Under the pieces are notes generated by a model. It worked only from the letters and a program-made list of their open reading frames with translations. It searched no databases and was not told where the DNA came from. Shown in pieces: positions 42,939 through 51,633 of a DNA stretch of 64,000 bases. How positions within the stretch are numbered: position 1 is the first letter of the stretch; every line of letters begins with the position of its first letter. The translations under genes and the position numbers were made by a program. This DNA is from Pseudomonas frederiksbergensis (lineage in GTDB: Bacteria > Pseudomonadota > Gammaproteobacteria > Pseudomonadales > Pseudomonadaceae). Location of the stretch: assembly GCF_035751725.1 (NCBI RefSeq), contig NZ_CP142104.1, positions 3,162,001 to 3,226,000 of the forward strand. Reading direction: 5' to 3'.

Positions 42939-43195
42939 TGGATGGCGTCCGACTTGAACAGGATATTCGGCACTTCGGTGGCTTTGGACTGGCACTCCTG
43001 CGGGCCCATGTAACCGGTGCGCTCTTCTTCGGGCAGGTTCTGGATTTCCCAGGCGATCATCGCCTGCAAGGACAGCTCGCGCTGCTCGGCGGTGAGTTTG
43101 TTGCCATCGGCCCATTTACCGATTTCCACAGCCAGCTTCAGGCTGCGGTAGATGTCGGGAGTGATGTTCTGGATCATTTCGTTGAAGGAAGACAT
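42935..43195 (-). CDS. yeaC: YeaC family protein (DUF1315)
   Basis: 86 residues from ATG 43195 with GGAG 6 nt upstream. It matches YeaC proteins: MSSFNEMIQNITPDIYRSLK and WEIQNLPEEERTGYM. A small soluble cytoplasmic protein of unknown role, commonly next to DUF2797 and pepN in gammaproteobacteria, as here. It overlaps the DUF2797 start. Confidence 0.87.
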   Translation of the reverse strand: MSSFNEMIQNITPDIYRSLKLAVEIGKWADGNKLTAEQRELSLQAMIAWEIQNLPEEERTGYMGPQECQSKATEVPNILFKSDAIH

Positions 43196-43240
43196 GGGTT
43201 CTCCGCGCAATCGCGCATTCTCAAAAGACACAGGCGTCGG

Positions 43241-44113
43241 TCAGGAGGCCATTTTACGGCGAGCGAACAGCCCGCCCAACAATCCCGTGAAGCAACCGAC
43301 GAGCAACCCGCCGACGTGGGCCGCGTTGGCGATTTCTCCGAAACCGATCAGCGAAACCAGGCCGGACAGGCACAGCAGCAACCACACCAGCATCATCACC
43401 AGTACCCCTCGGGGCAAATGATAGGCCGGGTTCGGTGCGAGCAGTTGGTAGATCCAGCAATGGCCCAGCAGGCCGTACAACACCCCCGACAACCCGCCGA
43501 ACAGCGTCGGGCCACTGAAAAAATACTGGGCAAAATTGGAAACGAGGCTGAACAGCAGCGTCAGCCCCAACAGATTGATGCCACCCTGGCGCGCTTCGAT
43601 CCGCCGCCCCAGCTCCCAATACCACATGCCATTCATGGCGATGTGCAGGAAGCCGAAGTGGATCAGCATCGGCGTCACCAGGCGCCACCACTGCCCCGCC
43701 GCCAGGCTATCGGCCAACGGGGCGAACTGGATGTAGTCGCCGACCACGCGAAATTCGAGGAACGTCAACCAGCGCAGGGTTCCAAGATTATCCCCGAGCA
43801 GGGTCACGGCGCTGACGACCAGGCTCAGCAACAGCACCAGCGCCGTCACAGGGCTGCGGGTCAGTTGCTGGACAAACCCCGGACGACGGGAGGTGTTGCC
43901 GATGGCCGGCAGTTCCAGCTGCTGTTCCGGATCGCCAGCGGGGAACCGCGCATACAGCGAGCGCACATCCTCGCTGATGTCATTCGGCACCCAGAGCACC
44001 TGCTCGCCCGCCTCTTCACTGACACGATGGGGAACCTGCATGCGTTGCAGCAGCTTGACGAAACCGCTCAGGTCCACCGCCAGGGGCAAGCGCAGCACCG
44101 CGACGACGCTCAT
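43241..44113 (-). CDS. Rhomboid intramembrane serine protease (GlpG-like)
   Basis: 290 residues starting in an ATGA overlap with the phosphoesterase gene. A cytoplasmic N-terminal domain (~90 residues) is followed by six membrane helices. Catalytic features: HFGFLHIAMNGMWYW (oxyanion-site His/Asn), GGLSGVLYGLLGH with the nucleophile Ser, and the base His in NAAHVGGLLVG. It cleaves membrane proteins within the bilayer. Placement beside nadK and a phosphoesterase shows no functional link. Confidence 0.92.
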   Translation of the reverse strand: MSVVAVLRLPLAVDLSGFVKLLQRMQVPHRVSEEAGEQVLWVPNDISEDVRSLYARFPAGDPEQQLELPAIGNTSRRPGFVQQLTRSPVTALVLLLSLVVSAVTLLGDNLGTLRWLTFLEFRVVGDYIQFAPLADSLAAGQWWRLVTPMLIHFGFLHIAMNGMWYWELGRRIEARQGGINLLGLTLLFSLVSNFAQYFFSGPTLFGGLSGVLYGLLGHCWIYQLLAPNPAYHLPRGVLVMMLVWLLLCLSGLVSLIGFGEIANAAHVGGLLVGCFTGLLGGLFARRKMAS

Positions 44114-45081
44114 TTCACCACCTCCGGACGCTCGACATCGACCCAGACGAACTTGTGCGGATCCAGGCGGGTTTCCTGGTCGAGGCGATACGCAACGAGC
44201 TTGCCATAGAGCACCGCGCTGTAGTCCAGGCACGCCAGGTTCGAGCGAATCGGCGAGGGCTTGCCGCTGCGCCAATAGTGACCGACGAACAGCATCGGTT
44301 CATCGACGCCGTAACGCAGGAGGTTGTTTTTCTCATCCGGCGTCAATGGCGTGCGTGCCACCGGCTCCGGCAACGCATCGGGCTGGAAGACGATATCGCC
44401 GTAGGTCTGCGGGTTGTCTTCCCAGAACTTGGTACGAAAGAACGCTCGCGTCAGGCCATCGCCGCCCGTCAGCGTCATGCCATGGGGCAAGCGCATGTCC
44501 GTGCCGCGCAGCAGGCGGTCGAACACCGTACAGGCGAAACTGCCGGATTCGGCCGACGCCTGGAGAAAATGCTCATCGACGCAGCCATTCGGGAACAAGC
44601 CCCGTAGCGGCTCGATCAGGCCGGCGTCCCAGCAGGCATGCACGACCCGGAAGCGACCGGCGTCGACAAACAGCGGCAGTTCATAGAACCAGTTGAGGAA
44701 ATCATGCCAGTCACCAGGGTGCTGCTCGAACTGGCTCAGGGTCTCGTGAAGCAGGCGGGCATGGCGCGGCGTGTGTTCGCGCACGTAGCGCTGGCCGCTG
44801 CCGGGCAATGCCGGCGTGCTCCAACCCAGGGCATTGAATTCATGGTTCCCCATGATGCACAGCGCCTGACCGGCCTGCACCATGTCGTGGACGATGTGCA
44901 GCGCCTCGCGAATTCGCGGGCCGCGGTCGATGATATCCCCCAGGAACACGGCCATGCGCGACGGATGCCGCCAGACCCCGCCCTGCTTGTGGTAACCCAG
45001 TCGGTCCAGCAGGTGTTCCAGGGTCAAGGCGCATCCGTGCACGTCGCCGATCAGGTCGTAACTGCGCGCAGGATCGAGCAT
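44110..45081 (-). CDS. Metallophosphoesterase (PP2A/ApaH-like)
   Basis: 323 residues. The calcineurin-type signature is complete: GDVHG near residue 13, GDIIDRGP near 48 and GNHE near 79, with later histidine ligands (VHACWDAG, FVGHYW). It hydrolyses a phosphate ester: a phosphoprotein, a dinucleoside polyphosphate or a small substrate; the sequence does not decide. It is sandwiched in an operon with overlapping junctions: nadK upstream, rhomboid downstream. Confidence 0.88.
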   Translation of the reverse strand: MLDPARSYDLIGDVHGCALTLEHLLDRLGYHKQGGVWRHPSRMAVFLGDIIDRGPRIREALHIVHDMVQAGQALCIMGNHEFNALGWSTPALPGSGQRYVREHTPRHARLLHETLSQFEQHPGDWHDFLNWFYELPLFVDAGRFRVVHACWDAGLIEPLRGLFPNGCVDEHFLQASAESGSFACTVFDRLLRGTDMRLPHGMTLTGGDGLTRAFFRTKFWEDNPQTYGDIVFQPDALPEPVARTPLTPDEKNNLLRYGVDEPMLFVGHYWRSGKPSPIRSNLACLDYSAVLYGKLVAYRLDQETRLDPHKFVWVDVERPEVVK

Positions 45082-45971
45082 CAGTCGCCTCCACCCCCCA
45101 GACGACTGCCCCAGCCGAGCTTGGTCCGGCAGACTTCGTAGTAATTGTGATCCAGTGGGTGGATCAGGCGCAGCTTTTGCGCTTTTTTGCTGACGGTGAT
45201 GGTGTCGCCCGGCGCGCAGGTGAAATGGTTCTGGCCGTCACACGACACTTGCGGGTAGATCTGCATATCCTTGGACACGACGATTTTCAACTCGCTGTTG
45301 CCATCGACCACGATGGGTCGCCCAGACAAGGTATGGGGGTACATGGGCACAATCACAATAGCGTCGAGCTTGGGATGCATGATCGGTCCGCCGGCCGACA
45401 GCGCATAGGCGGTTGAACCGGTGGGCGTGGCGACGATCAGGCCGTCGGCCTTCTGGCTGCAGACAAACTGGCCGTCGATGTACAGCTCGAACTCGATCAT
45501 GCGCGTGGACTTGCCAGGGTGCAGCACTACGTCGTTGAGGGCATCGCCCTGGCCGATGGCCTCGGCGTGACGGCGAACCTCGGCTTGCAGCAGGAAGCGG
45601 TTTTCCACCAGGTAGTGGCCGTCCAGCACCTCGGCGACCTTGACCTCCAGCTCGTCAGGGCGGATATCCGTCAGAAACCCGAGGCTGCCCCGGTTGATCC
45701 CCAATACCGGGATATTGTGGCGCGCCAAGGCCCGTGCGGCGCCCAGCAGGCTGCCGTCACCGCCGACCACGATGACCATGTCGCAGACTTCGCCGAGCAT
45801 CTTGCGCGACGACGTCTGCAGCCCATGACCCGGCAACACTTCGGCGATAGTGTCTTCGAGAATGACATGCAGGTGCCGCTCCAGGAGGAAGCGTTTGAGG
45901 CGGCGAACGGTGTCCAGCACCTGTGAACTGCCGAGGCGACCGATAATGCCGATATTGCGAAATTGCTCCAT
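45081..45971 (-). CDS. nadK: NAD kinase
   Basis: 296 residues. ATP + NAD+ to NADP+. The NAD-kinase signatures [11 protein letters not shown] (residues ~70-80) and [10 protein letters not shown] are present, followed by the ATP/NAD-binding [22 protein letters not shown] block. The length matches the E. coli enzyme (292). It is the first gene of the minus operon and is divergent from the DUF1853 gene, with a 105-bp shared upstream region. Confidence 0.96.
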   Translation of the reverse strand: MEQFRNIGIIGRLGSSQVLDTVRRLKRFLLERHLHVILEDTIAEVLPGHGLQTSSRKMLGEVCDMVIVVGGDGSLLGAARALARHNIPVLGINRGSLGFLTDIRPDELEVKVAEVLDGHYLVENRFLLQAEVRRHAEAIGQGDALNDVVLHPGKSTRMIEFELYIDGQFVCSQKADGLIVATPTGSTAYALSAGGPIMHPKLDAIVIVPMYPHTLSGRPIVVDGNSELKIVVSKDMQIYPQVSCDGQNHFTCAPGDTITVSKKAQKLRLIHPLDHNYYEVCRTKLGWGSRLGGGGD

Positions 45972-46076
45972 GAGGCTCCTGCGAGGGTCTGCGACGGGCG
46001 AAAAACACGATTATGGGCGAAAGCGCTCCGTAGACAAAATTCTTTAAGCCTCCAGCGCAACGGCTATGCTCGCAAG

Positions 46077-47027
46077 ATGATCTTGTTCCCTGAATTGCTG
46101 GACCTGCCCCGCCGCCTGCGCCATCCCGAAGTGCGGGACCTGGCGTGGGTGATCGTCGCCCCGCCGATGCTCATCGACACGCCCTGGCCCCAGCGTCATC
46201 CTCTGGCGGGCAGCGACTGGGTGCAGCAGCCCCATCGGCTGGAACACTGGCTGCGCCAGCTGGACCATGACAGCTATCCGCTGCTGCACTGCCTGTCCCA
46301 AGGACGGACACGGCGCCTGGGCCTGTATTACGAAAGGTTGTGGCAGTTTGCCGTGCAACACGCACCCGGCATCGAATTGATGGCGGCGAACCTGCCGATC
46401 CGTCGTGAGGGCCATACGCTGGGGGAACTGGACTTGCTGCTGCGCGATGGTGAAGGTGTTCATCACCTGGAACTGGCGATCAAGCTGTACCTCGGCCCGC
46501 AACAGGGCAATGGGCACGACACCGCGCAATGGCTCGGCCCTGGCTGCCATGACCGGCTCGATCGCAAGCTGGCGCACCTGCGCGAACACCAACTGCCTAT
46601 TTCGGCACGCCCGGAAAGTCGCGAGGCCCTGGCGGCGCTGGGCATCGAATCGTTTCGCTCACACCTGTGGCTCGGCGGCTACCTGCTCTACCCCTGGCCG
46701 GGCGAGGCCGAACCGCCGAGCGGCGCCCACCCCAGGCATTTGCGCGGCCGCTGGTTGCACCAGCGGGACTGGCCTGGATTCGTCGCCCAGCGTCCACCGG
46801 GCCGCTGGCAGCCCCTGCCCCGCGCCGCGTGGCTGGCCCCGGCCCATTATCCGCCGGACCAGGTCTGGGCTGCTGCGCAACTGGACGCCTGGCGAACCGC
46901 CCTCGACCCGATGGCGCCGGCGCAACTGATGGTGCGCCTGACGGAGAATGCCGAGGGCGAATGGGAGGAAGCCGAGCGGGCGTTCCTGGTGGCGGATCTA
47001 TGGCCGGATGTACCGGGCAATGGCTGA
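46077..47027 (+). CDS. DUF1853 family protein
   Basis: 316 residues from ATG 46077; the ribosome site is weak (GCAAG). It matches DUF1853: a start like [17 protein letters not shown], then [46 protein letters not shown] and [12 protein letters not shown]. The E-x-D-x-L/E-x-K spacing (GELDLLLRD ... LELAIKLYL) recalls PD-(D/E)xK nuclease folds, but activity is unproven. Divergent from nadK, single gene, ended by a REP pair. Confidence 0.85.
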   Translation: MILFPELLDLPRRLRHPEVRDLAWVIVAPPMLIDTPWPQRHPLAGSDWVQQPHRLEHWLRQLDHDSYPLLHCLSQGRTRRLGLYYERLWQFAVQHAPGIELMAANLPIRREGHTLGELDLLLRDGEGVHHLELAIKLYLGPQQGNGHDTAQWLGPGCHDRLDRKLAHLREHQLPISARPESREALAALGIESFRSHLWLGGYLLYPWPGEAEPPSGAHPRHLRGRWLHQRDWPGFVAQRPPGRWQPLPRAAWLAPAHYPPDQVWAAAQLDAWRTALDPMAPAQLMVRLTENAEGEWEEAERAFLVADLWPDVPGNG

Positions 47028-47051
47028 GTCGTGCCGTGTCTGGCTCATTGT

Positions 47052-47112
47052 CTTCGCGAGCTGGCCCACAGTGCATTGTCTTTCACAGGTGGGAGAGAGC
47101 CTGCTCGCGAAG
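47052..47112. repeat. Inverted REP pair between convergent genes
   Basis: CTTCGCGAGC (47052-47061) and GCTCGCGAAG (47103-47112) face each other around ~41 nt, the layout of a REPIN. It lies between the convergent DUF1853 and arsB stops and may serve both. Confidence 0.65.
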
Positions 47113-47125
47113 GGGTCGCTAGGGC

Positions 47126-48409
47126 CTAGAGGGACAACCGCACAGCCAACGCCGCCAGCGTTACCAGCAACACCGGCACCGTCAATACGATCCCGACCTT
47201 GAAGTAATAGCCCCAGCCGATGCGAATATCCTTGCGTGCCAGCACATGCAACCAGAGCAAGGTTGCCAGGCTGCCGATCGGGGTGATTTTAGGGCCCAGG
47301 TCGCTGCCGATGACGTTGGCGTAGATCATCGCCTCCTTCACCACCCCGGTAGCCTGGCTGGCGTCGATGGACAAGGCGCCGACCAACACCGTCGGCAGGT
47401 TGTTCATCAATGAGGACAGCAGCGCAGTCAACAGCCCCGTGCCCATGGCTGCGCCCCACACACCATAACCGGCGAAACCGTCAAGCCAATGGGCCAGGTA
47501 GCCTGTCAGGCCGGCGTTGCGCAGGCCATAGACCACCAGGTACATGCCGAGGGAAAAAATCACGATCTGCCAGGGCGCTTCCTTCATCGCCTTGCGGGTG
47601 GAAATCTTGTGGCCGCGAGCCGCCACGGCCAGCAGCAGCGCAGCGCAGACTGCGGAAATCGCGCTGATGGGAATCCCCAAGGGCTCCAAGGCAAAGCAGC
47701 CCAGCAGCAGGACCACCAGCACCACCCAACCGGCGTAGAACGTTGCCTTGTCATGGATCGCCGTCGCCGGATCGTCCAGTTGCCCGGGGTTGTAGTCCCG
47801 CGGTATGTCGCGACGAAACACCCACATCAATATCGCCAGGCTGGCCGCCACGCTGACCAGGTTCACCGGCACCATGACCGACGCGTAGCGGTTGAAACCA
47901 ATGCCGAAGAAATCCGCCGAGACGATGTTTACCAGGTTCGACACCACCAACGGCAGGCTGGCGGTATCGGCGATGAAACCGGCGCCCATCACGAACGCCA
48001 GGGTCGCCGCGGGCGAGAACCGCAGGGCCAGCAGCATCGAAATCACGATGGGCGTCAGGATCAACGCCGCCCCGTCATTGGCGAACAACGCCGACACCAA
48101 GGCGCCAAGCAACACCATGAAGGCGAACAGCTTGCGCCCGCTGCCCCGCCCCCAACGGGCCACATGCAGGGCCGCCCAGGCGAAGAAACCGGCCTCGTCC
48201 AGCAGCAGGCTGATGATGATCAGCGCGACAAACGTGCCGGTGGCATTCCAGATGATCTGCCAGACCACTGCGATGTCACTGACGTGCACCGCCCCGCTCA
48301 GCAACGCCAGCACCGCGCCGAGCGTGGCGCTCCAGCCGACGCCCAAGCCTTTGGGTTGCCAGATCACCAGGATGATGGTCAGCAGGAAAATCAATGACGC
48401 GATGAGCAT
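47126..48409 (-). CDS. arsB: Arsenite efflux permease ArsB
   Basis: 427 residues from ATG 48409 (AAGG 9 nt before), about 12 membrane helices. It closely follows known ArsB proteins: [73 protein letters not shown], and [18 protein letters not shown]. It exports arsenite (and antimonite) by proton exchange. Located 37 bp after arsR in the same transcript. No arsC (arsenate reductase) is adjacent; the flavin reductase gene upstream is a possible functional partner. Confidence 0.93.
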   Translation of the reverse strand: MLIASLIFLLTIILVIWQPKGLGVGWSATLGAVLALLSGAVHVSDIAVVWQIIWNATGTFVALIIISLLLDEAGFFAWAALHVARWGRGSGRKLFAFMVLLGALVSALFANDGAALILTPIVISMLLALRFSPAATLAFVMGAGFIADTASLPLVVSNLVNIVSADFFGIGFNRYASVMVPVNLVSVAASLAILMWVFRRDIPRDYNPGQLDDPATAIHDKATFYAGWVVLVVLLLGCFALEPLGIPISAISAVCAALLLAVAARGHKISTRKAMKEAPWQIVIFSLGMYLVVYGLRNAGLTGYLAHWLDGFAGYGVWGAAMGTGLLTALLSSLMNNLPTVLVGALSIDASQATGVVKEAMIYANVIGSDLGPKITPIGSLATLLWLHVLARKDIRIGWGYYFKVGIVLTVPVLLVTLAALAVRLSL

Positions 48410-48446
48410 GGACCACAGCCTTGGAAGGAAACAGTAGGAAAAACGA

Positions 48447-48797
48447 CTAGCAGCAACGTGCCGAAGGACGATCCGCCATCGCGTGCAAGCGCTGGACATC
48501 CGTCGCCAGCCAATGCGTATTGGCTGCCAATGCTTGCTGGAGCAAGGAACCAACCCAGGCAGGTAGTTGCGGATGCAAGCGGTAATAGACCCATTGCCCC
48601 TGGCGTCGGTCGCTGAGCAACCCGGCATGACGCAGCTGGGCCAAGTGCCGCGAAATCTTCGGCTGGCCAAGGCCAAGGGCAGCGGTGAGCTCACAGACAC
48701 ACAGCTCGCCTTCATGGGTAACCAGCAATGCGATACGCGTGCGGGTGTCGTCGGCGAGCGCCTTGAAGATATCGACGGGGTTTTGAAAATCGGACAT
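48447..48797 (-). CDS. arsR: ArsR-family metalloregulatory repressor
   Basis: 116 residues. A winged-helix repressor with the arsenic-sensing motif ELCVCEL (the ELCV(C/G)DL box of ArsR) at residues ~31-37, followed by the recognition helix region [22 protein letters not shown]. Two further cysteines end the chain (ARCC). Binding of As(III) releases it from the operator. The promoter at 48830-48858 carries a palindrome in its spacer, consistent with autorepression of arsR-arsB. The ribosome site is weak. Confidence 0.92.
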   Translation of the reverse strand: MSDFQNPVDIFKALADDTRTRIALLVTHEGELCVCELTAALGLGQPKISRHLAQLRHAGLLSDRRQGQWVYYRLHPQLPAWVGSLLQQALAANTHWLATDVQRLHAMADRPSARCC

Positions 48798-48829
48798 GGC
48801 GCGGGCGAAGCCTGGATAAAAGAACTGCG

Positions 48830-48858
48830 AAGATATGGAATTTCGAATATTCGGTAAA
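48830..48858 (-). promoter_or_regulatory. arsR-arsB promoter with ArsR operator in the spacer
   Basis: On the minus strand TTTACC (48858-48853), a 17-bp spacer and TATCTT (48835-48830), about 33 bp before the arsR ATG. The spacer contains GAATATTCGAAATTC, a dyad with GAAT/ATTC ends similar to known ArsR operators, so repressor binding would block RNA polymerase. Confidence 0.7.
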
Positions 48859-48881
48859 GCGAGGATTGCAGCTTACCTCCA

Positions 48882-48907
48882 TGGCAAGGAAACTTGCTTC
48901 CTTGCCA
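48882..48907. repeat. REP-type hairpin after the FMN reductase gene
   Basis: TGGCAAGGAA (48882-48891) and TTCCTTGCCA (48898-48907), perfect 10-bp arms, 24 bp past the reductase stop. It separates that gene from the arsR promoter. Confidence 0.75.
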
Positions 48908-48930
48908 CAGGGTGTGCCTGGACCTTCAGA

Positions 48931-49488
48931 TCAAGCTTTCTTGTGCTGCTCCACCCATTTGCCATAGGCATCGATGAATTTCTGCAAGAAAGGCCTGACC
49001 GAATCCGCCAGGTTGCCCGCCTCGTCGAACGCGGTCCCGGCGCCGCTCAGATAAGCCTCCGGTTGCTGCATGCACGGCACGTCGAGGAACACCAGTGACT
49101 GGCGCAGATGATGGTTGGCGCCGAAACCACCCATCGCCCCCGGTGATGCGCTGATCACCGCACCCGGTTTGCCGCTCAGGCAACTTTGGCCGTAGGGGCG
49201 CGAGCCGACGTCGATGGCGTTTTTCAAGGGTGCTGGCACCGAGCGATTGTATTCAGGGGTCACGAACAGCAGCGCGTCGGCGGCACCTACTTTCTGGCGA
49301 AACGCCGTGTAGGCGGCCGGTGGCGAGACGTCGATGTCCTCGTTGTAAAGGGGCAAGTCACCGATTTCGACAATTTCCAGTTTCAGGTTGGACGCGGCCA
49401 GGTCAGCCAGCGCGAGGGCGATCTTGCGGTTGATCGACGCCTTGCGAAGGCTGCCCACTAAAACCGCAACGTTATACACATCACTCAT
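48931..49488 (-). CDS. NAD(P)H-dependent FMN reductase (ChrR-like flavoprotein)
   Basis: 185 residues from ATG 49488. Flavodoxin-like fold: the FMN phosphate loop VAVLVGSLRKASINRK at residues ~7-22, the flavin contact TPEYNRSVPAPLKNAID near 77-93, and the SPGAMGGFGANHHLRQ segment. It reduces quinones, chromate or other acceptors with NAD(P)H and is shorter than ArsH (~230). Its place just upstream of arsR-arsB hints at metal stress, but a REP and its own leader suggest a separate transcript. Directly before the ATG is a run of nine C, with GAG further upstream as the only ribosome-site candidate. Confidence 0.85.
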   Translation of the reverse strand: MSDVYNVAVLVGSLRKASINRKIALALADLAASNLKLEIVEIGDLPLYNEDIDVSPPAAYTAFRQKVGAADALLFVTPEYNRSVPAPLKNAIDVGSRPYGQSCLSGKPGAVISASPGAMGGFGANHHLRQSLVFLDVPCMQQPEAYLSGAGTAFDEAGNLADSVRPFLQKFIDAYGKWVEQHKKA

Positions 49489-49497
49489 GGGGGGGGG
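49489..49497 (-). repeat. Homopolymeric tract abutting a start codon
   Basis: Nine G on the plus strand, i.e. nine C immediately before the reductase ATG on the coding strand, between the weak GAG ribosome site and the start. Slippage would change this spacing. Confidence 0.7.
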
Positions 49498-49675
49498 TCT
49501 CGACTGTCGGCTCAAAGGAAGCCTGTAGTTATAGATGATCGGCACGACAATTGGACCAATGGAATGTCGAAAACCGGCCAACCGGACTATTTTTTTCTTG
49601 TAGGAAAACTTACCGCGCTCGGCCAAGGTCTACAGGACCGCAAATCGAGTGATCTACTTCCAGAGGTTCTAAGCA

Positions 49676-49906
49676 ATGGCAGCAGTACTTGTCGGACAGT
49701 TTCATGCACGAGACGCTGAAGGTCGCGTCTATTCCGTGCATGAATTCCAAGAATCAGACCCGTCCCTGGACGGCAGTGGCAAGGATGTCATCACCTATAA
49801 GCTGGCCATTGGCGACCGAGTCAGCAAGCTGGGCGGGGAAAAATTCATGTTGGTGCAGTCCGGCATCGAACTGATCCGCGAACCCGAACCGCAAATAGCG
49901 CTGTAA
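49676..49906 (+). CDS. Conserved small hypothetical protein
   Basis: 76 residues from ATG 49676, with AGAGGT ~9 nt upstream. A compact beta-rich sequence (VLVGQFHARDAEGRVYSVHEFQE ... TYKLAIGDRVSKLGGEKFMLVQSGIEL) with no signal peptide and even codon use. I recognise it as a frequent Pseudomonas hypothetical, role unknown. A single gene 86 bp before the LysR gene. Confidence 0.75.
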   Translation: MAAVLVGQFHARDAEGRVYSVHEFQESDPSLDGSGKDVITYKLAIGDRVSKLGGEKFMLVQSGIELIREPEPQIAL

Positions 49907-49992
49907 CCCGGTTTCATGAGCAGAAGTCGTACCCGTAATTGGGTTAGGATTCAGCCACTCAATGGCTTACCTGCCTAATACGGACTTCTTGC

Positions 49993-50886
49993 ATGCGTTT
50001 ACGCCACATCGAAGTGATCCAGGCGCTGCTGCAGACCGGCCACCTTGGCACCGCGGCCGAATGGCTGCAATTACCGGTCGCCGAGGTCGAGTCGATCCTG
50101 CGGGATGCGGAGGCCCAGCTCGGCTTCATGCTGTTCGCCAGCGTGCGTGGACGGCTGCAGGCAACCCGCGAGACCCTGGCGTTGCGCGACGGCATCACGC
50201 GGCTTTACGACACCCTCGAACCGATCCAGCGGCTGGCCGGCAGCCTGAAACATCATCAAGCCCCGCCCCTGCGCATCATCTGCACCCCACCGCTGGCGCA
50301 ACAGCTGTTGCCCCTGGGCATCGCCGCCCTGCGTCGGCGCCACCCGGACGCGCCTTGCACCCTGCTCAGCGAGCCGACCCGCAATATCGTCAAGAGCCTG
50401 TTGCTGCGTGAAAGCGACCTGGGCCTGAGCCTGCACAATCCGGAACACCCGGACATCCATTGCCAGACGATCGCCCAAGGCAAACTGCAATTGCTGGCGC
50501 CCCATGGCTGGCTGCAACCGCGGCAAAAATACATTTCGCTTCAAGACCTGGCAGGCCAGTCGCTGGTGGGGCTCGATGGTCACGACCCGCTGAGCCCGGC
50601 ATTCGACCACAAGCTCGCGGCGCTGCGCCCCGCGCCGGTGATCCAGATCCGCGTGCAGACGCACCAGATGATGCGCGCAATGGTCGAAGCCGGCGAAGGC
50701 CTTGCCATTGTCGACCCATTCACCGCCTCGGGCGCCAAGGGCAGCGGGCTGGACATCTGCCCCGTGTCGCCGGCCGTTCCCATCTGCCTCTACGCGCTGA
50801 GCCTGAACGGTGCAGAGCCCTCGCCAACGGTCCAAGCGCTGCTGGAACGTATCAAGGAACAAGCCGGGGCGTTGCTGAACCACTGA
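49993..50886 (+). CDS. LysR-family transcriptional regulator
   Basis: 297 residues. The N-terminal winged helix (MRLRHIEVIQALLQTGHLGTAAEWLQL, then VESILRDAEAQLGFMLF) is followed by a substrate-binding domain of two alpha/beta lobes (LRIICTPPLAQQLLPLGIAALRRRHPDA; LQLLAPHGWL; HQMMRAMVEAGEGLAIVDPF). The start of lobe I and the MVEAGEGLAIVDP block are typical of LTTRs. No divergent target lies beside it, so its regulon is unknown. Its 3' end overlaps the convergent GNAT gene by 35 bp. Confidence 0.9.
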   Translation: MRLRHIEVIQALLQTGHLGTAAEWLQLPVAEVESILRDAEAQLGFMLFASVRGRLQATRETLALRDGITRLYDTLEPIQRLAGSLKHHQAPPLRIICTPPLAQQLLPLGIAALRRRHPDAPCTLLSEPTRNIVKSLLLRESDLGLSLHNPEHPDIHCQTIAQGKLQLLAPHGWLQPRQKYISLQDLAGQSLVGLDGHDPLSPAFDHKLAALRPAPVIQIRVQTHQMMRAMVEAGEGLAIVDPFTASGAKGSGLDICPVSPAVPICLYALSLNGAEPSPTVQALLERIKEQAGALLNH

Positions 50887-51466
50887 TCGTCATGCCCAGC
50901 GGATCGTCGAACAACCGGTACCAGAACAGCGCTACCTCGGCGGTATGCCGATCGATGCCGCGGTAGCGCAAATGGTCGACCCCGCCGAGCACATAGCCGC
51001 AACGCTCGTAGAGCCGGCACGCGCCCAGGTTGTTGTTTTGGGTCTCCAGCATGATGCCCGGCAGTTTTTTCTTGCGACTCCAGAACTGCGCAACATCGAG
51101 CAATGCCTTGGCCACGCCGTGACGACGAGCCGGGGCATGCACCGCCAATTCGTCGATATGGGCATAGCCATTCCAATTGGTACTGATCACCAGATGTCCC
51201 ACCGGCTCGTCGTCCAGGTAGGCCATGAAGATTTCGCTGTCGGGAGCATCGCGGAAACTGCTGAACTCTTCAGGATCGATGCCGTAGCATTTGCGGTAGG
51301 GAACGATCGGCGTGACTGGCCACTGGCTCACCGGTCGACCAATCTGCGGCGTACCGTAGGCGCTGACTTCAAAACTGAAATCGCTGCCCCAGACGTACGC
51401 GGCGAAACCGTCGTCGACGACGCGTACCGACAGGCCGGGATGCTTGGGATTCGTGACCGGTTGCAT
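50852..51466 (-). CDS. GNAT-family N-acetyltransferase
   Basis: 204 residues from ATG 51466 (AGGA 11 nt upstream); ATG 51484 would add six residues. The acetyl-CoA site is visible in AHIDELAVHAPARRHGVAKALLDVAQFW (R-x-x-G-x-A), then LETQNNNLGACRLYERCGYVLGGVDHLRYRG, the Asn/Tyr motif of the fold. The N-terminal ~90 residues are a separate extension as in streptothricin-type acetyltransferases. The acceptor is unknown. The gene converges on the LysR regulator and overlaps its last 35 bp, so each can interfere with the other. Confidence 0.82.
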   Translation of the reverse strand: MQPVTNPKHPGLSVRVVDDGFAAYVWGSDFSFEVSAYGTPQIGRPVSQWPVTPIVPYRKCYGIDPEEFSSFRDAPDSEIFMAYLDDEPVGHLVISTNWNGYAHIDELAVHAPARRHGVAKALLDVAQFWSRKKKLPGIMLETQNNNLGACRLYERCGYVLGGVDHLRYRGIDRHTAEVALFWYRLFDDPLGMTISGSATPRLVP

Positions 51467-51600
51467 ACTGGGAAAGGTCCTCATTCCTTGAGGCAATCAA
51501 CGGCACAGTGCCATCCATTGCCCTTGCCTCTCGAATCTTCACACATCAAGCGGGTATCCATGGCCTGCCTTACTTCAGGTTAGAAGGTACTGGCGATTGT

Positions 51601-51616
51601 CGCGAGAAATGCTCGC
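51601..51616. repeat. REP core between the GNAT and dnaQ genes
   Basis: GCGAG (51602-51606) and GCTCGC, followed by TCCCACAGG, the P. fluorescens REP tail. The only feature seen in 51497-51633. Confidence 0.6.
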
Positions 51617-51633
51617 TCCCACAGGGTCATGTT

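Noticed and set aside
42914-44209. 431-codon plus-strand frame spanning yeaC and the rhomboid gene
   Set aside because: It runs across two genes and their gap on the other strand and has Gln/His-rich noise composition.
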